From Acidobacteriaceae bacterium (GTDB lineage: Bacteria; Acidobacteriota; Terriglobia; Terriglobales; Acidobacteriaceae), in assembly GCA_025355505.1 (NCBI GenBank), contig JANXZM010000027.1, positions 1-35,769 of the forward strand: a stretch of 35,769 nucleotides of DNA, read 5' to 3'. The position numbers were made by a program, and so were the translations under genes. Every line of letters begins with the position of its first letter. Position 1 is the stretch's first letter. The notes under the pieces were generated by a model. That model did no database searches. It worked only from the letters and a program-made list of their open reading frames with translations, and had not been told where the DNA came from. This document shows, piece after piece, positions 1 to 9,016 of this stretch.

Positions 1-60
1 CCGCGTCTTCTTCGTGTACCGTTCAAACCCGCTCTGCGCCGCCAGTGTCCGCTGTTTCAT
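1..60 (-). CDS. IS5-like transposase, N-terminal fragment cut by window edge
   Basis: Only the first 20 codons are inside the window, read leftward from an ATG at 58-60. The peptide begins MKQRTLAAQSGFERY and continues with a basic TKKTR stretch, which resembles the N-terminus of IS5-family DDE transposases (typically MKQxTLA..GFE...K.TRR). A purine-rich GGAGGGG lies 8 to 14 bases upstream of the start on the minus strand. The rest of the gene and the other IS end lie outside the window, so intactness cannot be judged. No terminal inverted repeat could be identified between 61 and 138. The call rests on a short peptide match recalled from family knowledge. Confidence 0.55.
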   Translation of the reverse strand, partial: MKQRTLAAQSGFERYTKKTR

Positions 61-138
61 CCTCGCCACCCCTCCGATGCTCTCCCCTCAATCTATCCTG
101 AACATCAGTGGAAAATGGAGAACTTAATCAGAGTCTCC

Positions 139-1779
139 CTAGACCTCCGCCTTGGCTGCGATGGGGAATCTCCGGCCATAGCCGAACGCCTTGGCGGAGA
201 TCTTGATTCCTGGCGCGGCTTGTTGCCGCTTGTACTCGCTGCGCTCCACCATCCGGATCACCCGCCGCACCAGATCTGGATCGAAATTGTGAGCGCGAGC
301 AATCTGTTCCGCCGAGCACGACTCCTCCACGAAATCTTCGAGAATCGCATCGAGCACGTCGTAGGGCGGGAGTGAATCTGAATCTTTTTGATCGGGGCGC
401 AATTCCGCAGACGGCGGCTTCTTGATCGTCGCCTCCGGAATTATTTTGCGCCGCGAGTTCACGTAAGCGCTCAGGCGGTACACCAGCGTTTTGGGCACGT
501 CCGAGATGACCGCCAGCCCACCCACCATATCGCCGTATAGCGTGCAATATCCGACGGCCAATTCGCTTTTGTTGCCGGTCGAAAGCACCAGCGCGCCGAA
601 CTTGTTGGACATGGCCATCAGCAGCATGCCGCGGGTGCGGGACTGAATGTTTTCTTCGGTGACGTCTTCCGGCAGGCCGGCAAACACGGGCGCAAGCGTC
701 AGGCGTGCGGCCTCGTAGATGTCGCGGATCGAGAGCAGCTCGAAGCGAATTTTGAGGTTATTGGCCAGTGCTCGCGCGTCGTCAATCGACCCTGGCGACG
801 AATAGGGCCCGGGCATGCCGACGCCGATGACGTTCTCGGGTCCAAGCGCATCGGCCGCAATCGATGCGGTGAGCGCGGAATCGATGCCGCCGCTGAGTCC
901 GATGATCGCCCGCAGGAAGCCGCATTTGTGCACGTAATCTCGCGTTCCCAGAACCAGCGCTTCATAAGCGCTCGCTTCTTCACCCTCGACTTGTGGGTGC
1001 ATATTTCCGCTGAGCTTCTCGGAATCGAAATAGATCAGGTCTTCCTCGAACGACTTCGCTTGCGCGATCACCCGACCGTCGGGCGCAATCACCAGGCTCG
1101 ATCCGTCGAAGACCAGGCTGTCGTTGCCCCCGACCTGGTTTACCATGGCGACCGGGACATTCTGATTCTGCGCGATGGCCGTCAGCATGTCCCGGCGCAG
1201 TTCGCGCTTGCCCAGCCAAAACGGCGACGCGGAAATGTTGAGCACGAAGTTCCCGCCGGCGCGGACCAGCTCTTCGACCGGGTCAATGCGATAGAGCCGC
1301 CGGTTCCAGAAGCGCTTGTCGTTCCAGGCATCCTCACAGATGGTCAACGCCATCTGCTTGCCGCAGAAGCTGAACAGTTGCTGGCTCTTGGCGGGAGCAA
1401 AGTTGCGCGCCTCGTCGAAGACGTCATAGGTGGGCAGCAGCATCTTGGACTGGATGAAGTCGACGCGCCCTTCGCGCAGCAGGGCGGCGGAGTTCATCAC
1501 TTTTTTGCCAGACTCCGCTTCAGCCGGGGTTACCGTGCCGCAGATCACGGTAATGCCCTGCGTCTCGGCGGCGATCCGCTCGACGGTCGCGCGACTGCGC
1601 ACTACAAACGACGGCCTCTCGACCAGATCACGCGGCGGGTAGCCGGAAACCGCAAGCTCTGGAAACAGAATGAGGCCAGCGCCAGCACTCCGCGCTTGAT
1701 GTGCAAACTGGATGATCTTGGCAGCGTTGCCAGAGAAGTCCCCGACGGTGGGGTTGATCTGGCCCAGGGCAATCTTCAC
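139..1779 (-). CDS. nadE: Glutamine-dependent NAD+ synthetase
   Basis: Converts nicotinic acid adenine dinucleotide to NAD+ with ATP and glutamine-derived ammonia, the last step of NAD synthesis in the cytoplasm. The 546-residue protein has an N-terminal nitrilase-type amidase domain with the expected triad visible as Glu41 (in PELAVSGYPPRDL), Lys112 (in SKMLLPTYDV) and Cys148 (in LTICEDAW). A C-terminal synthetase domain carries the PP-loop SGGIDS at about 296-301 and the STGNKSE motif. The start is set at a GTG at 1777-1779 because the family N-terminus VKIALGQINPTVGDF begins there and an AGGAG lies just upstream; a longer in-frame extension to 1887 has no family character. Length matches the two-domain bacterial form. 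A small unassigned reading frame ends 17 bases upstream on the same strand. Confidence 0.95.
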   Translation of the reverse strand: MKIALGQINPTVGDFSGNAAKIIQFAHQARSAGAGLILFPELAVSGYPPRDLVERPSFVVRSRATVERIAAETQGITVICGTVTPAEAESGKKVMNSAALLREGRVDFIQSKMLLPTYDVFDEARNFAPAKSQQLFSFCGKQMALTICEDAWNDKRFWNRRLYRIDPVEELVRAGGNFVLNISASPFWLGKRELRRDMLTAIAQNQNVPVAMVNQVGGNDSLVFDGSSLVIAPDGRVIAQAKSFEEDLIYFDSEKLSGNMHPQVEGEEASAYEALVLGTRDYVHKCGFLRAIIGLSGGIDSALTASIAADALGPENVIGVGMPGPYSSPGSIDDARALANNLKIRFELLSIRDIYEAARLTLAPVFAGLPEDVTEENIQSRTRGMLLMAMSNKFGALVLSTGNKSELAVGYCTLYGDMVGGLAVISDVPKTLVYRLSAYVNSRRKIIPEATIKKPPSAELRPDQKDSDSLPPYDVLDAILEDFVEESCSAEQIARAHNFDPDLVRRVIRMVERSEYKRQQAAPGIKISAKAFGYGRRFPIAAKAEV

Positions 1780-1796
1780 ACTCCTAGTGTAGAAGG

Positions 1797-1982
1797 TCAG
1801 GTGTAGAAGGTCGAGGCAGGAAGGCGCTCTAACGGAACAAGCTCGGGACTGGTTAACTTGATGAGGTGGCGATAGTCCGCGATCCACTGTTCGGCATCGA
1901 GCGACGGCAAAGGTTCCGCATGAAGGAAAAGGTTTTGCTCCACTTCATTGCGAACCACCGCAGCCAGCACCAGCTTGCACAC
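1797..1982 (-). CDS. Small hypothetical reading frame upstream of nadE
   Basis: A 61-codon frame with a GTG start, ending 17 bases before the nadE start on the same strand. The peptide starts MCKLVLAAVV and ends with an acidic-to-hydrophobic segment (AEQWIADYRHLIKL, then PELVPLERLPAS). I do not recognise it. It could be a real leader-proximal small protein, the tail of a decayed gene, or chance. No clear ribosome binding site precedes the GTG. The short duplication of CCTTCTACAC across its stop and the nadE leader suggests local slippage. Low confidence that it is translated. Confidence 0.25.
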   Translation of the reverse strand: MCKLVLAAVVRNEVEQNLFLHAEPLPSLDAEQWIADYRHLIKLTSPELVPLERLPASTFYT

Positions 1983-2064
1983 TTTGATTGAATCACTGAG
2001 TCATTAAGCCATTGAGTCAAAGAACTGAAACCTACGAGCCTTTGAATTTGAATGATTCAATGCC

Positions 2065-3087
2065 TCAATCGCGCAATAACGCAATAGTCTTAGTCCAGTT
2101 GGGCCCTGGGTCTTTCCCGGGGTCGGTCGGTTGCGGCGCGCCCATCGGTGGCGTGCTGGACGGGTTTGCCGGATTCGACTCCGGCAACTCTTCTCCGGGA
2201 CGCCGCAACGTGGGTACGTTCACTCGGAGTTCTTCCTGTTTCCTGGCAACGGTTGGCGCGCCCAGATCAACTTCCTTTTCGAGGCGCACGACTTTCTGGC
2301 CATCCACCTGCATGGTCTCGACCCGCACTACTTCGTCGCCAACGAAGCGCACGAAATCCACGTCCTGCGGAGGAGTGCCGAAGATCCATTCTTCGTACTC
2401 AACTTCGTCGGCACGCTCGCGCACTTTCTTTGGCGGACGTCCCTTGGCATAGATCACCATGTCGTGATTCATGCCCACCAGCACGTGGTGATTCTTGATG
2501 GCATCTTTGACCTGGGGAGAAACGGTTTCCAGATAGGCGTCGAGCGCCGACTTGGCATCGAAATCAAACACCGGACGCAGCAACAGCTTCAGTTCGGGCC
2601 CGGTCATCTCCGGAACATACTTGTCGAAGTAGAGATCGACGAAAGAGCCGCGGGCATTGGCGGAAGAATCCGATGGCGCAATCGGAGCCGATGAACTCCC
2701 ACCGGAAATCTCGATACGCTGATACCACTTTTTTCGCTTGATGGGACCGCCGTTGATCTCAAAGCGGATATGGTCTTCCTTGATGACGACGTCGCTGATG
2801 CGGGCCCGGTCGCCGGGTTTCGCGGCTGGTCCAAAGAGCGCCATCAAACGTTGCAACTCCGGGCCGCTGGGGGTTGCGATTCCGTTGCTGAGCTTCAGCC
2901 CAGTCTTTCCCATCGGAAAATTCGCACGGATGTAAACCAGCTCCTCACTGAAGGCGTGAACAATTTCTCGGCGGGTTTCCTTGGAAATTCTGGGGGGCGG
3001 CGTATTCCCGGCGAGCGCCCTCGAGGAGCAGACCAGAACAATCGCCAACAGCCTTGAACAAACGCAGTAAACATGGAAGGACCGCAT
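2065..3087 (-). CDS. Secreted hypothetical protein
   Basis: A 340-residue protein with a plausible Sec signal peptide: a hydrophobic core (LLAIVLVCSS) followed by a signal peptidase-like ALA-G at about residue 26. The mature part is mixed alpha/beta with no motif I recognise. It contains a GRPPKKVRERADEVEYEEWIFG segment, and the C-terminal 50 residues are Pro/Ser/Asn-rich and probably disordered. No transmembrane segment is seen after the signal, so an exported periplasmic or surface protein is inferred. It is transcribed away from the HD-GYP gene that starts about 210 bases beyond its 5' end. Function unknown. Confidence 0.75.
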   Translation of the reverse strand: MRSFHVYCVCSRLLAIVLVCSSRALAGNTPPPRISKETRREIVHAFSEELVYIRANFPMGKTGLKLSNGIATPSGPELQRLMALFGPAAKPGDRARISDVVIKEDHIRFEINGGPIKRKKWYQRIEISGGSSSAPIAPSDSSANARGSFVDLYFDKYVPEMTGPELKLLLRPVFDFDAKSALDAYLETVSPQVKDAIKNHHVLVGMNHDMVIYAKGRPPKKVRERADEVEYEEWIFGTPPQDVDFVRFVGDEVVRVETMQVDGQKVVRLEKEVDLGAPTVARKQEELRVNVPTLRRPGEELPESNPANPSSTPPMGAPQPTDPGKDPGPNWTKTIALLRD

Positions 3088-3295
3088 GCAGCACCCCGGG
3101 CCGACTGGCTTAATTATAGACCGGCGATGGCGCCAAAATCAGTCCTCAGTTTTCTGTATCGAATTTCGGCGCTTCTCACTGAGAACTGACAGGGTTGCCC
3201 GGCGATAGAGACCTCAGTGACCGGCGTTGTGGGTACTTCGGTAACGGTGAGATGTACTTTAAGCACCTGAGGTCAGCCGTGCAAACCGACATAGA
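3088..3295. other. Divergent intergenic region
   Basis: About 208 bases between two divergent genes, so it should hold promoters for both. Segments TCAGTTTTC near 3147 and GAGAACTGA near 3180 form an imperfect inverted repeat. I could not pick a convincing -35/-10 pair. No small gene or RNA is evident. Confidence 0.4.
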
Positions 3296-5185
3296 ATGGA
3301 TACAGGACGGACCAACTCATCCCCGCGCTTGGGCCGACAGGATTGCGTTTTGCCATTGAAGCTTCCCATTCCCGCGCGCATTCCGCTGCTTTACGTCATC
3401 CTTGGCGTGCTGTTGGCCATCAGCGTCCTCCCGATGTACTTTTACTCAGCGCAAATCGAGGCCATGAACCGGGAGCGCTTGAAAACCAACGAAATGCTGC
3501 TGCAAAACACGGTCACGCGATCGCTCGCCGACGACATTTTCCAGCACCAGGAAACGCTGCGTATGATCCTGACCAATTTGTCGTCGTCGATTCAGGTAAT
3601 GATGCTGGCCAATCCTAGCGGGAACGACCTTAGCACTCAGAACTTTCTGACGCCAGAGCTGCGGGCCATGCTTGAGAATTTTGTATCGTCGTCCAACGAT
3701 ATTGCGTATGCGACGCTACTGAATGCCGATGCCAAAGGAGTTTCCGCCGGGCGTATTGAGCCCGACGCTTTTCTGCAACGGGAGCTGGAGCGCGCCTATC
3801 AAGCCGCCCGCGAAGGACGTGTCTACAGCGGCCAGCCCCTGGTGGTGGGCGGCGGAAAATCTGCGCGAACTGTGATGCTGGTCAGCTCGCCGATCATGTA
3901 TGACAAACGCTTTCTGGGGATGATCGGGTCGGTGGTAGATATGGACTACCTGATCCGCCGCCTGCAGCAAGTCAGTCTGAGCGGATTGACGCCGTACGTC
4001 GTGGATAGTCAGGGAAGGCTGGTGGCGGCCGCGACTGCGCAATATGCGACCGGACAGGAAATGACCCACTTCGAGATCGTCCGCAGTTTTGTGGATGTAG
4101 GCTCGAAAGCCCAATTAGCAGCGACCCGCGAATTCACGATTCGAAACGGGAAAGACACTATCGAGATGCTTGGAACGTACAGTCCGGTGACCTCGCTGGA
4201 TTGGGCGGTGGTGGTGCAAAAGCCGCGGGAGGACGCGTATCGCGGAATCTACGAGATGCAGCGCACGGGGCGTTTGCTGGCATGGCTGGCCGTGTTTGTG
4301 AGTGTGGGTCTGAGTATTTTGTCGGCGCGCAGGATCACGAACCCGCTGCAAGTGCTGGCCCATTCCAGCCGGGCCATTGCGCGCGGTGATTTCTCCCAGC
4401 GCGTGCACCTGAAAACGCGCACGGAAATCGGCGAACTGGCCACTACGTTCAACACGATGTCGGAAGAACTGGAACAGTTCGTCGAGGACCTGAAGCGCGC
4501 CGCCGAAGAAAACAAGAATTTATTCATGGGGTCGATCCAGATGCTGGCGGGCGCCGTCGACGAAAAAGACCCATACACGCGCGGCCATTCCGACCGGGTT
4601 ACGAAATACTCGATCATGATCGCGAAAGAGATGGGGCTGGATCCGGGATTTCTGGAGATACTGCGGATCTCGGCACAACTGCACGATGTCGGGAAAATCG
4701 GCATTGAAGACCGCATCCTGAAAAAACCCGGCGCTCTGACGCCGGAAGAATTCGAGATCATGAAGACGCACACCACCAAGGGCGCGAACATCCTGCGTCC
4801 GGTGCCGCAGCTGCGCGAAATGCTGCCCGGAATCGAGCTGCACCATGAGGCGCTGAACGGGCGCGGATATCCTTACGGTTTGAAAGGCGACGAGATCCCT
4901 CTGCTGGCGCGCGTGATTGCGGTCGCGGACACCTTCGACGCTCTCACCACCAACCGTCCTTACCAGAAGGCGCATGATCCAGTGGAAGCGTTGCGCATCA
5001 TTCAGAATCTGTCGGGACAGCGCCTTGACCCCAAGGCGGTGGCCGCGCTCATGGCGGTGTTTCAGCGGGGAGAAATTCGTATCCATAAATCACTGACGCA
5101 GATGATGCCGCTGGAATCGGCCGCACCCGGTCCGGTGCCGCTCCAACCCGTTACCCCACTCACCGTCGAAACCACGCACACCTGA
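3296..5185 (+). CDS. Membrane sensor with HAMP and HD-GYP domains (c-di-GMP phosphodiesterase)
   Basis: Predicted to hydrolyse the second messenger c-di-GMP in response to an extracytoplasmic signal. The 629-residue protein has a first membrane helix at about 30-50, a periplasmic Cache-like sensor region to about 320, a second helix at about 325-345, a HAMP linker at about 345-395 and an HD-GYP domain from about 410 to 595. The HD pair is His463-Asp464 in LHDVGKIG, and the signature HHE-ALNGRGYP at 516-526 is complete, so the enzyme should be active. The ATG at 3296 is used; it leaves a 25-residue cytoplasmic N-terminus before the first helix. The last 30 residues are Pro-rich. ftsY follows after 58 bases on the same strand, probably by chance. 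Confidence 0.93.
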   Translation: MDTGRTNSSPRLGRQDCVLPLKLPIPARIPLLYVILGVLLAISVLPMYFYSAQIEAMNRERLKTNEMLLQNTVTRSLADDIFQHQETLRMILTNLSSSIQVMMLANPSGNDLSTQNFLTPELRAMLENFVSSSNDIAYATLLNADAKGVSAGRIEPDAFLQRELERAYQAAREGRVYSGQPLVVGGGKSARTVMLVSSPIMYDKRFLGMIGSVVDMDYLIRRLQQVSLSGLTPYVVDSQGRLVAAATAQYATGQEMTHFEIVRSFVDVGSKAQLAATREFTIRNGKDTIEMLGTYSPVTSLDWAVVVQKPREDAYRGIYEMQRTGRLLAWLAVFVSVGLSILSARRITNPLQVLAHSSRAIARGDFSQRVHLKTRTEIGELATTFNTMSEELEQFVEDLKRAAEENKNLFMGSIQMLAGAVDEKDPYTRGHSDRVTKYSIMIAKEMGLDPGFLEILRISAQLHDVGKIGIEDRILKKPGALTPEEFEIMKTHTTKGANILRPVPQLREMLPGIELHHEALNGRGYPYGLKGDEIPLLARVIAVADTFDALTTNRPYQKAHDPVEALRIIQNLSGQRLDPKAVAALMAVFQRGEIRIHKSLTQMMPLESAAPGPVPLQPVTPLTVETTHT

Positions 5186-5243
5186 AGGTCGCCTGGAAAA
5201 CCTGCCTTCCCTTCCCGCCTATATAATTGGTGGCGGATACCTC

Positions 5244-6200
5244 ATGATTCAGACCCTTTTTGGCAGCCTGGACGAAGAACAGAAACCAAGTTTTATCGAG
5301 CGCATGAAGGAAGCCGTCTGGCGCACGCGCGAGAACCTGGCCCAGCGCATCGAAGATGTCGTCTCCATCGGCAAGGAAATCGACCGCTCCACACTCGACG
5401 ATCTGGAAGCCACGCTGATCGGCGCCGACCTCGGCGTGACTACCACCCATGAGGTTCTGGAGAAGCTGCGCGACAAAGCCGATCGGAAGCAGATCAAGGA
5501 TGTGAATGAACTGAAACGGCTGCTGCAAGAGGAACTGCTGGCGATTTTGACCTCGACTGCTTCACGACCCCCGACCAAAGTGGAGGGTCCACCGGAAGTG
5601 ATCATGGTGGTTGGCGTGAACGGCGCCGGCAAAACAACGACGATCGGAAAATTAGCGCAAGTATTTCGGGCGCAAGGAAAAACGGTGCTGCTGTGCGCGG
5701 CGGATACGTTCCGGGCGGCGGCGATCGAGCAACTTGAAATTTGGGGCCAGCGCACGGGGACCGAAGTGATCAAGACGAAGGCTGGCGGTGATCCATCGGC
5801 CGTACTCTTTGATGCCCTGCGGGCGGCAACCGCTCGCAAAACCGACTACGTGATCGTGGATACAGCGGGGCGTCTGCACACCAAACAAAACCTGATGCTC
5901 GAACTCGAAAAGATGAAGCGCACGGCACAACGCATAGTGCCCGGCGCGCCGCACGAGACTTTGCTCGTGATGGATGCCACCACCGGTCAGAATGGATTGC
6001 AACAAGCGCGGCAATTCACGCTATCGTCCGGAGTCACGGGAATTGTACTGACCAAGCTCGACGGCACGGCCAAAGGCGGCGTGGTGGTTGCAATCTCGCG
6101 GGAGCTGGGACTGCCGGTCCGGTTTGTGGGCGTCGGAGAGAAGGCGGGGGATCTGCTGCCGTTTAATCCTAAAGAGTTTGTGGAGTCGTTGTTTGCGTAA
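5244..6200 (+). CDS. ftsY: Signal recognition particle receptor FtsY
   Basis: GTPase that docks SRP-ribosome complexes at the inner membrane for co-translational insertion. The 318-residue protein is the short form, lacking the long acidic A domain of E. coli FtsY. It has an N domain (about 1-110) and a G domain with the P-loop [10 protein letters not shown] at 124-133, the insertion-box motif DTFRAAA at 154-160, DTAGR at 206-210 and [10 protein letters not shown] at 270-279, all diagnostic of SRP GTPases. The ATG at 5244 gives the usual amphipathic N-terminal helix; a TATAAT at 5222-5227 is close upstream but without a good -35. A long perfect palindrome follows the stop. Confidence 0.96.
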   Translation: MIQTLFGSLDEEQKPSFIERMKEAVWRTRENLAQRIEDVVSIGKEIDRSTLDDLEATLIGADLGVTTTHEVLEKLRDKADRKQIKDVNELKRLLQEELLAILTSTASRPPTKVEGPPEVIMVVGVNGAGKTTTIGKLAQVFRAQGKTVLLCAADTFRAAAIEQLEIWGQRTGTEVIKTKAGGDPSAVLFDALRAATARKTDYVIVDTAGRLHTKQNLMLELEKMKRTAQRIVPGAPHETLLVMDATTGQNGLQQARQFTLSSGVTGIVLTKLDGTAKGGVVVAISRELGLPVRFVGVGEKAGDLLPFNPKEFVESLFA

Positions 6201-6210
6201 AGTCCGGCTT

Positions 6211-6246
6211 TTCGCTGTTGGCTTTTCGCGAAAAGCCAACAGCGAA
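6211..6246. repeat. Perfect 36-base palindrome between ftsY and ribD
   Basis: TTCGCTGTTGGCTTTTCG at 6211-6228 is followed immediately by its exact reverse complement at 6229-6246. A run of T occurs shortly after (about 6258-6263), so the transcript could end here in the ftsY direction, but ribD starts only 20 bases further on. GCTTTTCGC-type strings are a common intergenic repeat flavour in acidobacteria, so a mobile palindromic repeat is also likely. Confidence 0.75.
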
Positions 6247-6266
6247 GAGCGAACAGCTTTTTTCTC

Positions 6267-7427
6267 ATGACCATCGACGAACAGCACATGCGGCGGGCGC
6301 TAGAGTTAGCGCAAGCGGGGGTTGGGCTCGTATCGCCTAATCCGGCGGTGGGGGCGGTCGTGGTGGACGCGTCGTGCCGCGAAGTTGGGGCGGGCACGCA
6401 CACCTATGACGGGGTGAAGCATGCCGAGGTTCTTGCACTGGAGCAGGCAAGGGATGGGGCACGGGGCGGAACTCTCTATCTGAATCTGGAACCATGCTCG
6501 CATCAGGGCCGGACCGGGCGGTGTGCCGATGCCGTGATCGCGGCCGGAGTGAATCGCGTGATCTGCTCCATGGAAGATCCGAATCCGCGTGTGGCGGGTC
6601 AAGGATTTGCCAAGCTCCGCGAGGCGGGGATCACCGTACAGGTCGGCTTATACGAGGAGGAAGCGAAGAAGCTGAACGAAAGTTTTGCCAAGTACATCCG
6701 GCTTGGCAAACCGCTGGTCACGCTGAAATCGGCCATGACTCTCGATGGAAAAATTGCTGCGGCCAAGAAACCGGGCACGGAGCCTGGCTCAGCCACGCCT
6801 GTATCGGAGGGAGCGCGCAGCGGGCACGAGTGGATCACGGGCGAGGCGGCCCGCGCGCATGTGCAGCAGCTACGCCATCGGAATGACGCGATCCTGGTCG
6901 GAGTGGGCACGGTGATGGCAGACGATCCGCTGCTGACCGACCGGAGCGGCCTGCCGCGGCGGCGCAAGCTGCTGCGCGTGATCCTGGATTCTTACTTGCG
7001 GATTCCGCTCACGTCGCGAGTGGTCCAAACGGCGGATCATGATGTTCTTGTACTGTGTTCGACGGCAGAAGAGGAATTGAAACAAGCGCTCGAAGCCAAG
7101 GGGATTCGCGTGCAACAGATTTCGGCGACCGCGGGCGGGCGGCCCGACTTTGCCGCAATTGTCCGGAGCCTGGGAGAACTGGAGATCACCAGCTTGCTTA
7201 TCGAAGGTGGAGCGCTGGTGAACGGCGCGGCCCTGGCTTCAGGCGAGGTGGACAAAGTGTTTCTCTACTACGCACCGAAGATTCTTGGCGAGGGCGCAGT
7301 TCCCTTCATCGACGGTGAGAGTTTGCACGGGAGGGCGCAGTGTGTGCAGCGTTTCGAGTTGCACCGCTTCGGCGAAGACTTTGCGCTGGAAGGCTATCTC
7401 CGCGACCCGTACGCGGCGCAAGCGTAA
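6267..7427 (+). CDS. ribD: Bifunctional riboflavin deaminase/reductase RibD
   Basis: Catalyses the deamination and side-chain reduction steps of riboflavin synthesis after GTP cyclohydrolase II. The 386-residue protein has an N-terminal zinc deaminase domain with HAE at 52-54 and PCSHQGRTGRC at 76-86 (zinc ligands His52, Cys77, Cys86), and a C-terminal reductase domain (about 150-370) recognisable by VTLKSAMTLDGKIA and SLLIEGG. An 11-residue Pro/Gly/Ser-rich insertion follows the DGKIAAAKK segment. Riboflavin synthase lies 69 bases downstream on the same strand, a typical partial rib operon; ribBA and ribH are not in the window. No FMN riboswitch is seen upstream. Confidence 0.95.
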   Translation: MTIDEQHMRRALELAQAGVGLVSPNPAVGAVVVDASCREVGAGTHTYDGVKHAEVLALEQARDGARGGTLYLNLEPCSHQGRTGRCADAVIAAGVNRVICSMEDPNPRVAGQGFAKLREAGITVQVGLYEEEAKKLNESFAKYIRLGKPLVTLKSAMTLDGKIAAAKKPGTEPGSATPVSEGARSGHEWITGEAARAHVQQLRHRNDAILVGVGTVMADDPLLTDRSGLPRRRKLLRVILDSYLRIPLTSRVVQTADHDVLVLCSTAEEELKQALEAKGIRVQQISATAGGRPDFAAIVRSLGELEITSLLIEGGALVNGAALASGEVDKVFLYYAPKILGEGAVPFIDGESLHGRAQCVQRFELHRFGEDFALEGYLRDPYAAQA

Positions 7428-7496
7428 GTTCGCGTGAGACCCTAGCGTAGTCGTTTTCGATATTTGTCACCAAAGAAAAACCGAGGCATAAATCAT

Positions 7497-8153
7497 ATGT
7501 TTACCGGAATAGTCGAAGAAGTGGGAAAAGTCGTAAGAATCGAGCAGCGCGGTGAGAACCGGCGCATCACCGTTGAGGCGGCGAATACTCCAAAAGAATT
7601 GGGAACTGGCCACAGCGTTGCGGTAAGCGGCGTTTGCCTGACGGCGCTTGACATCAACCCAAAAACATTCTGCGCCGATCTGGCGCCGGAAACGTGGGCA
7701 CGAACTTCGTTCTCACGGATGCACGAGGGCGCGCTAGTGAACCTGGAGTTGCCGATGAAGGCCGACGGGCGCTTCGATGGCCATATTGTTCAGGGGCACG
7801 TGGATGGCGTGGGCAAACTGATCGAGCTCGAGCGCATCGCGGATTCCGAGAACTGGTGGCTGCATATTGAAATCCCCTCCGAGGTCGAGAAATACACGGT
7901 GTTCAAGGGATCGATCTCGATCGAAGGCATCAGCCTTACGGTCGCCAGGCTCGAACGGAACCGCTCTGCGTTCCTGTGTAAGATCGCGATCATTCCCCAT
8001 ACGGTTGAGATGACCAATCTTGGATCGCTGAAGCCGGGAGACCCGGTGAACCTGGAAGCCGACGTGATCGCCAAGTACGTGGAGAAGATGATGAAAAGCG
8101 AGGCCGTGCCGAGTTCGCTCACGGTGGAGGAATTGGTGCGGCAGGGCTTTTAG
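7497..8153 (+). CDS. ribE: Riboflavin synthase alpha chain
   Basis: Dismutates two molecules of 6,7-dimethyl-8-ribityllumazine to riboflavin. The 218-residue protein begins with the invariant MFTGIVEEVG and shows the internal duplication typical of the family (VQGHVDGVG introduces the second barrel). The ATG at 7497 is chosen over a TTG 33 bases upstream because the family starts at MFTGIVE; GAGG about 10 bases upstream can act as a ribosome binding site. It follows ribD and ends 11 bases before the convergent ABC gene. The symbol ribC is used for the same enzyme in some species. Confidence 0.95.
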   Translation: MFTGIVEEVGKVVRIEQRGENRRITVEAANTPKELGTGHSVAVSGVCLTALDINPKTFCADLAPETWARTSFSRMHEGALVNLELPMKADGRFDGHIVQGHVDGVGKLIELERIADSENWWLHIEIPSEVEKYTVFKGSISIEGISLTVARLERNRSAFLCKIAIIPHTVEMTNLGSLKPGDPVNLEADVIAKYVEKMMKSEAVPSSLTVEELVRQGF

Positions 8154-8164
8154 AGGCACTGCCT

Positions 8165-8932
8165 TTACGCTTCTATCTTCAATTCATCCAGTTCCAGGAA
8201 CTCATGAATGATGGGCTCGGTCGATTTCTCCATTTCCTTGTAGGTGCCAAAGAAGATCGCACGGGCTTCGTGCAGGAAGACGATGCGGTCGGCCAGTTTT
8301 TTGGCCAGGCGCATGTCGTGCGTGACCACGACCGAGGTCAGGTGGAGCTGCAACTTGAGCCTGGCGATGAGGTCGCCGAGCAGATTCCCCATCAGCGGGT
8401 CCACCATGGTGGTGGGCTCGTCGTAGAGCACGCACTCGGGTTGCGCGGACAGCGCTCGCGCGATGGCGACGGAACGTTTCATCCCGGTAGAAAGGTCCGA
8501 AGGCAGCAGGTCGCGCATTTCCTTGACTCCAACCATTTCGAGCAGGCCATCGACGACCTGGTAAATCTGCTCTTCTGAAAGCTCTCTTTTTTCGCGCAAG
8601 GGGAAAGCAACGTTTTCACCGACGGTTAAGGAATCGAAGAGGGCGCCGTTCTGGAACACCATCGTGACTTTCTTGTGGATATCTTCCAGCTGTTTCTCGT
8701 TGTAGTCGGTGATGTCCTGACGGGCAACAATGACCCGGCCTGAATCCGGCTTAAGGAAGCCCATGATGTTGTGGAGCGCCACCGATTTTCCGACGCCGCT
8801 CCGTCCCAGAATGCACACCATCTCACCCGGCAACACATCGAAGCTGACGTTCTGGAGAATGACCCGATCTCCAAACGCCTTGGAAACATCTTTAAATTCG
8901 ATGTAGGGAGATAGTGTGTCCGCAGCAGCCAT
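8165..8932 (-). CDS. ABC transporter ATP-binding protein, MlaF/Ttg2A-like
   Basis: Predicted ATPase of a phospholipid or other lipid transport complex of the Mla/MCE type. The 255-residue protein has Walker A GRSGVGKS at 43-50, Q-loop at Gln94, signature LSTGM at 147-151 and Walker B VLYDEP at 168-173 followed by TTMVDP, the layout seen in MlaF-like ATPases. The ATG at 8930-8932 is preferred over one 30 bases further out because the conserved part begins soon after. The matching permease (MlaE) and MCE substrate-binding protein are not adjacent, so this ATPase is an orphan here and must pair with proteins encoded elsewhere. Assignment to MlaF rather than another ABC family is moderately certain. 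Confidence 0.8.
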   Translation of the reverse strand: MAAADTLSPYIEFKDVSKAFGDRVILQNVSFDVLPGEMVCILGRSGVGKSVALHNIMGFLKPDSGRVIVARQDITDYNEKQLEDIHKKVTMVFQNGALFDSLTVGENVAFPLREKRELSEEQIYQVVDGLLEMVGVKEMRDLLPSDLSTGMKRSVAIARALSAQPECVLYDEPTTMVDPLMGNLLGDLIARLKLQLHLTSVVVTHDMRLAKKLADRIVFLHEARAIFFGTYKEMEKSTEPIIHEFLELDELKIEA

Positions 8933-9016
8933 GGCTATCAGGATGGCATGAGATGCCAGCACAGCTCAAGCGCTAAGCGGTTTAGGTAGTGGGTCAGTTT
9001 CAAGATGCAACCGGCA

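Noticed and set aside
6201-6266. FMN riboswitch before ribD
   Set aside because: The leader is only 66 bases and consists mostly of a perfect palindrome; no conserved FMN aptamer sequence is present.
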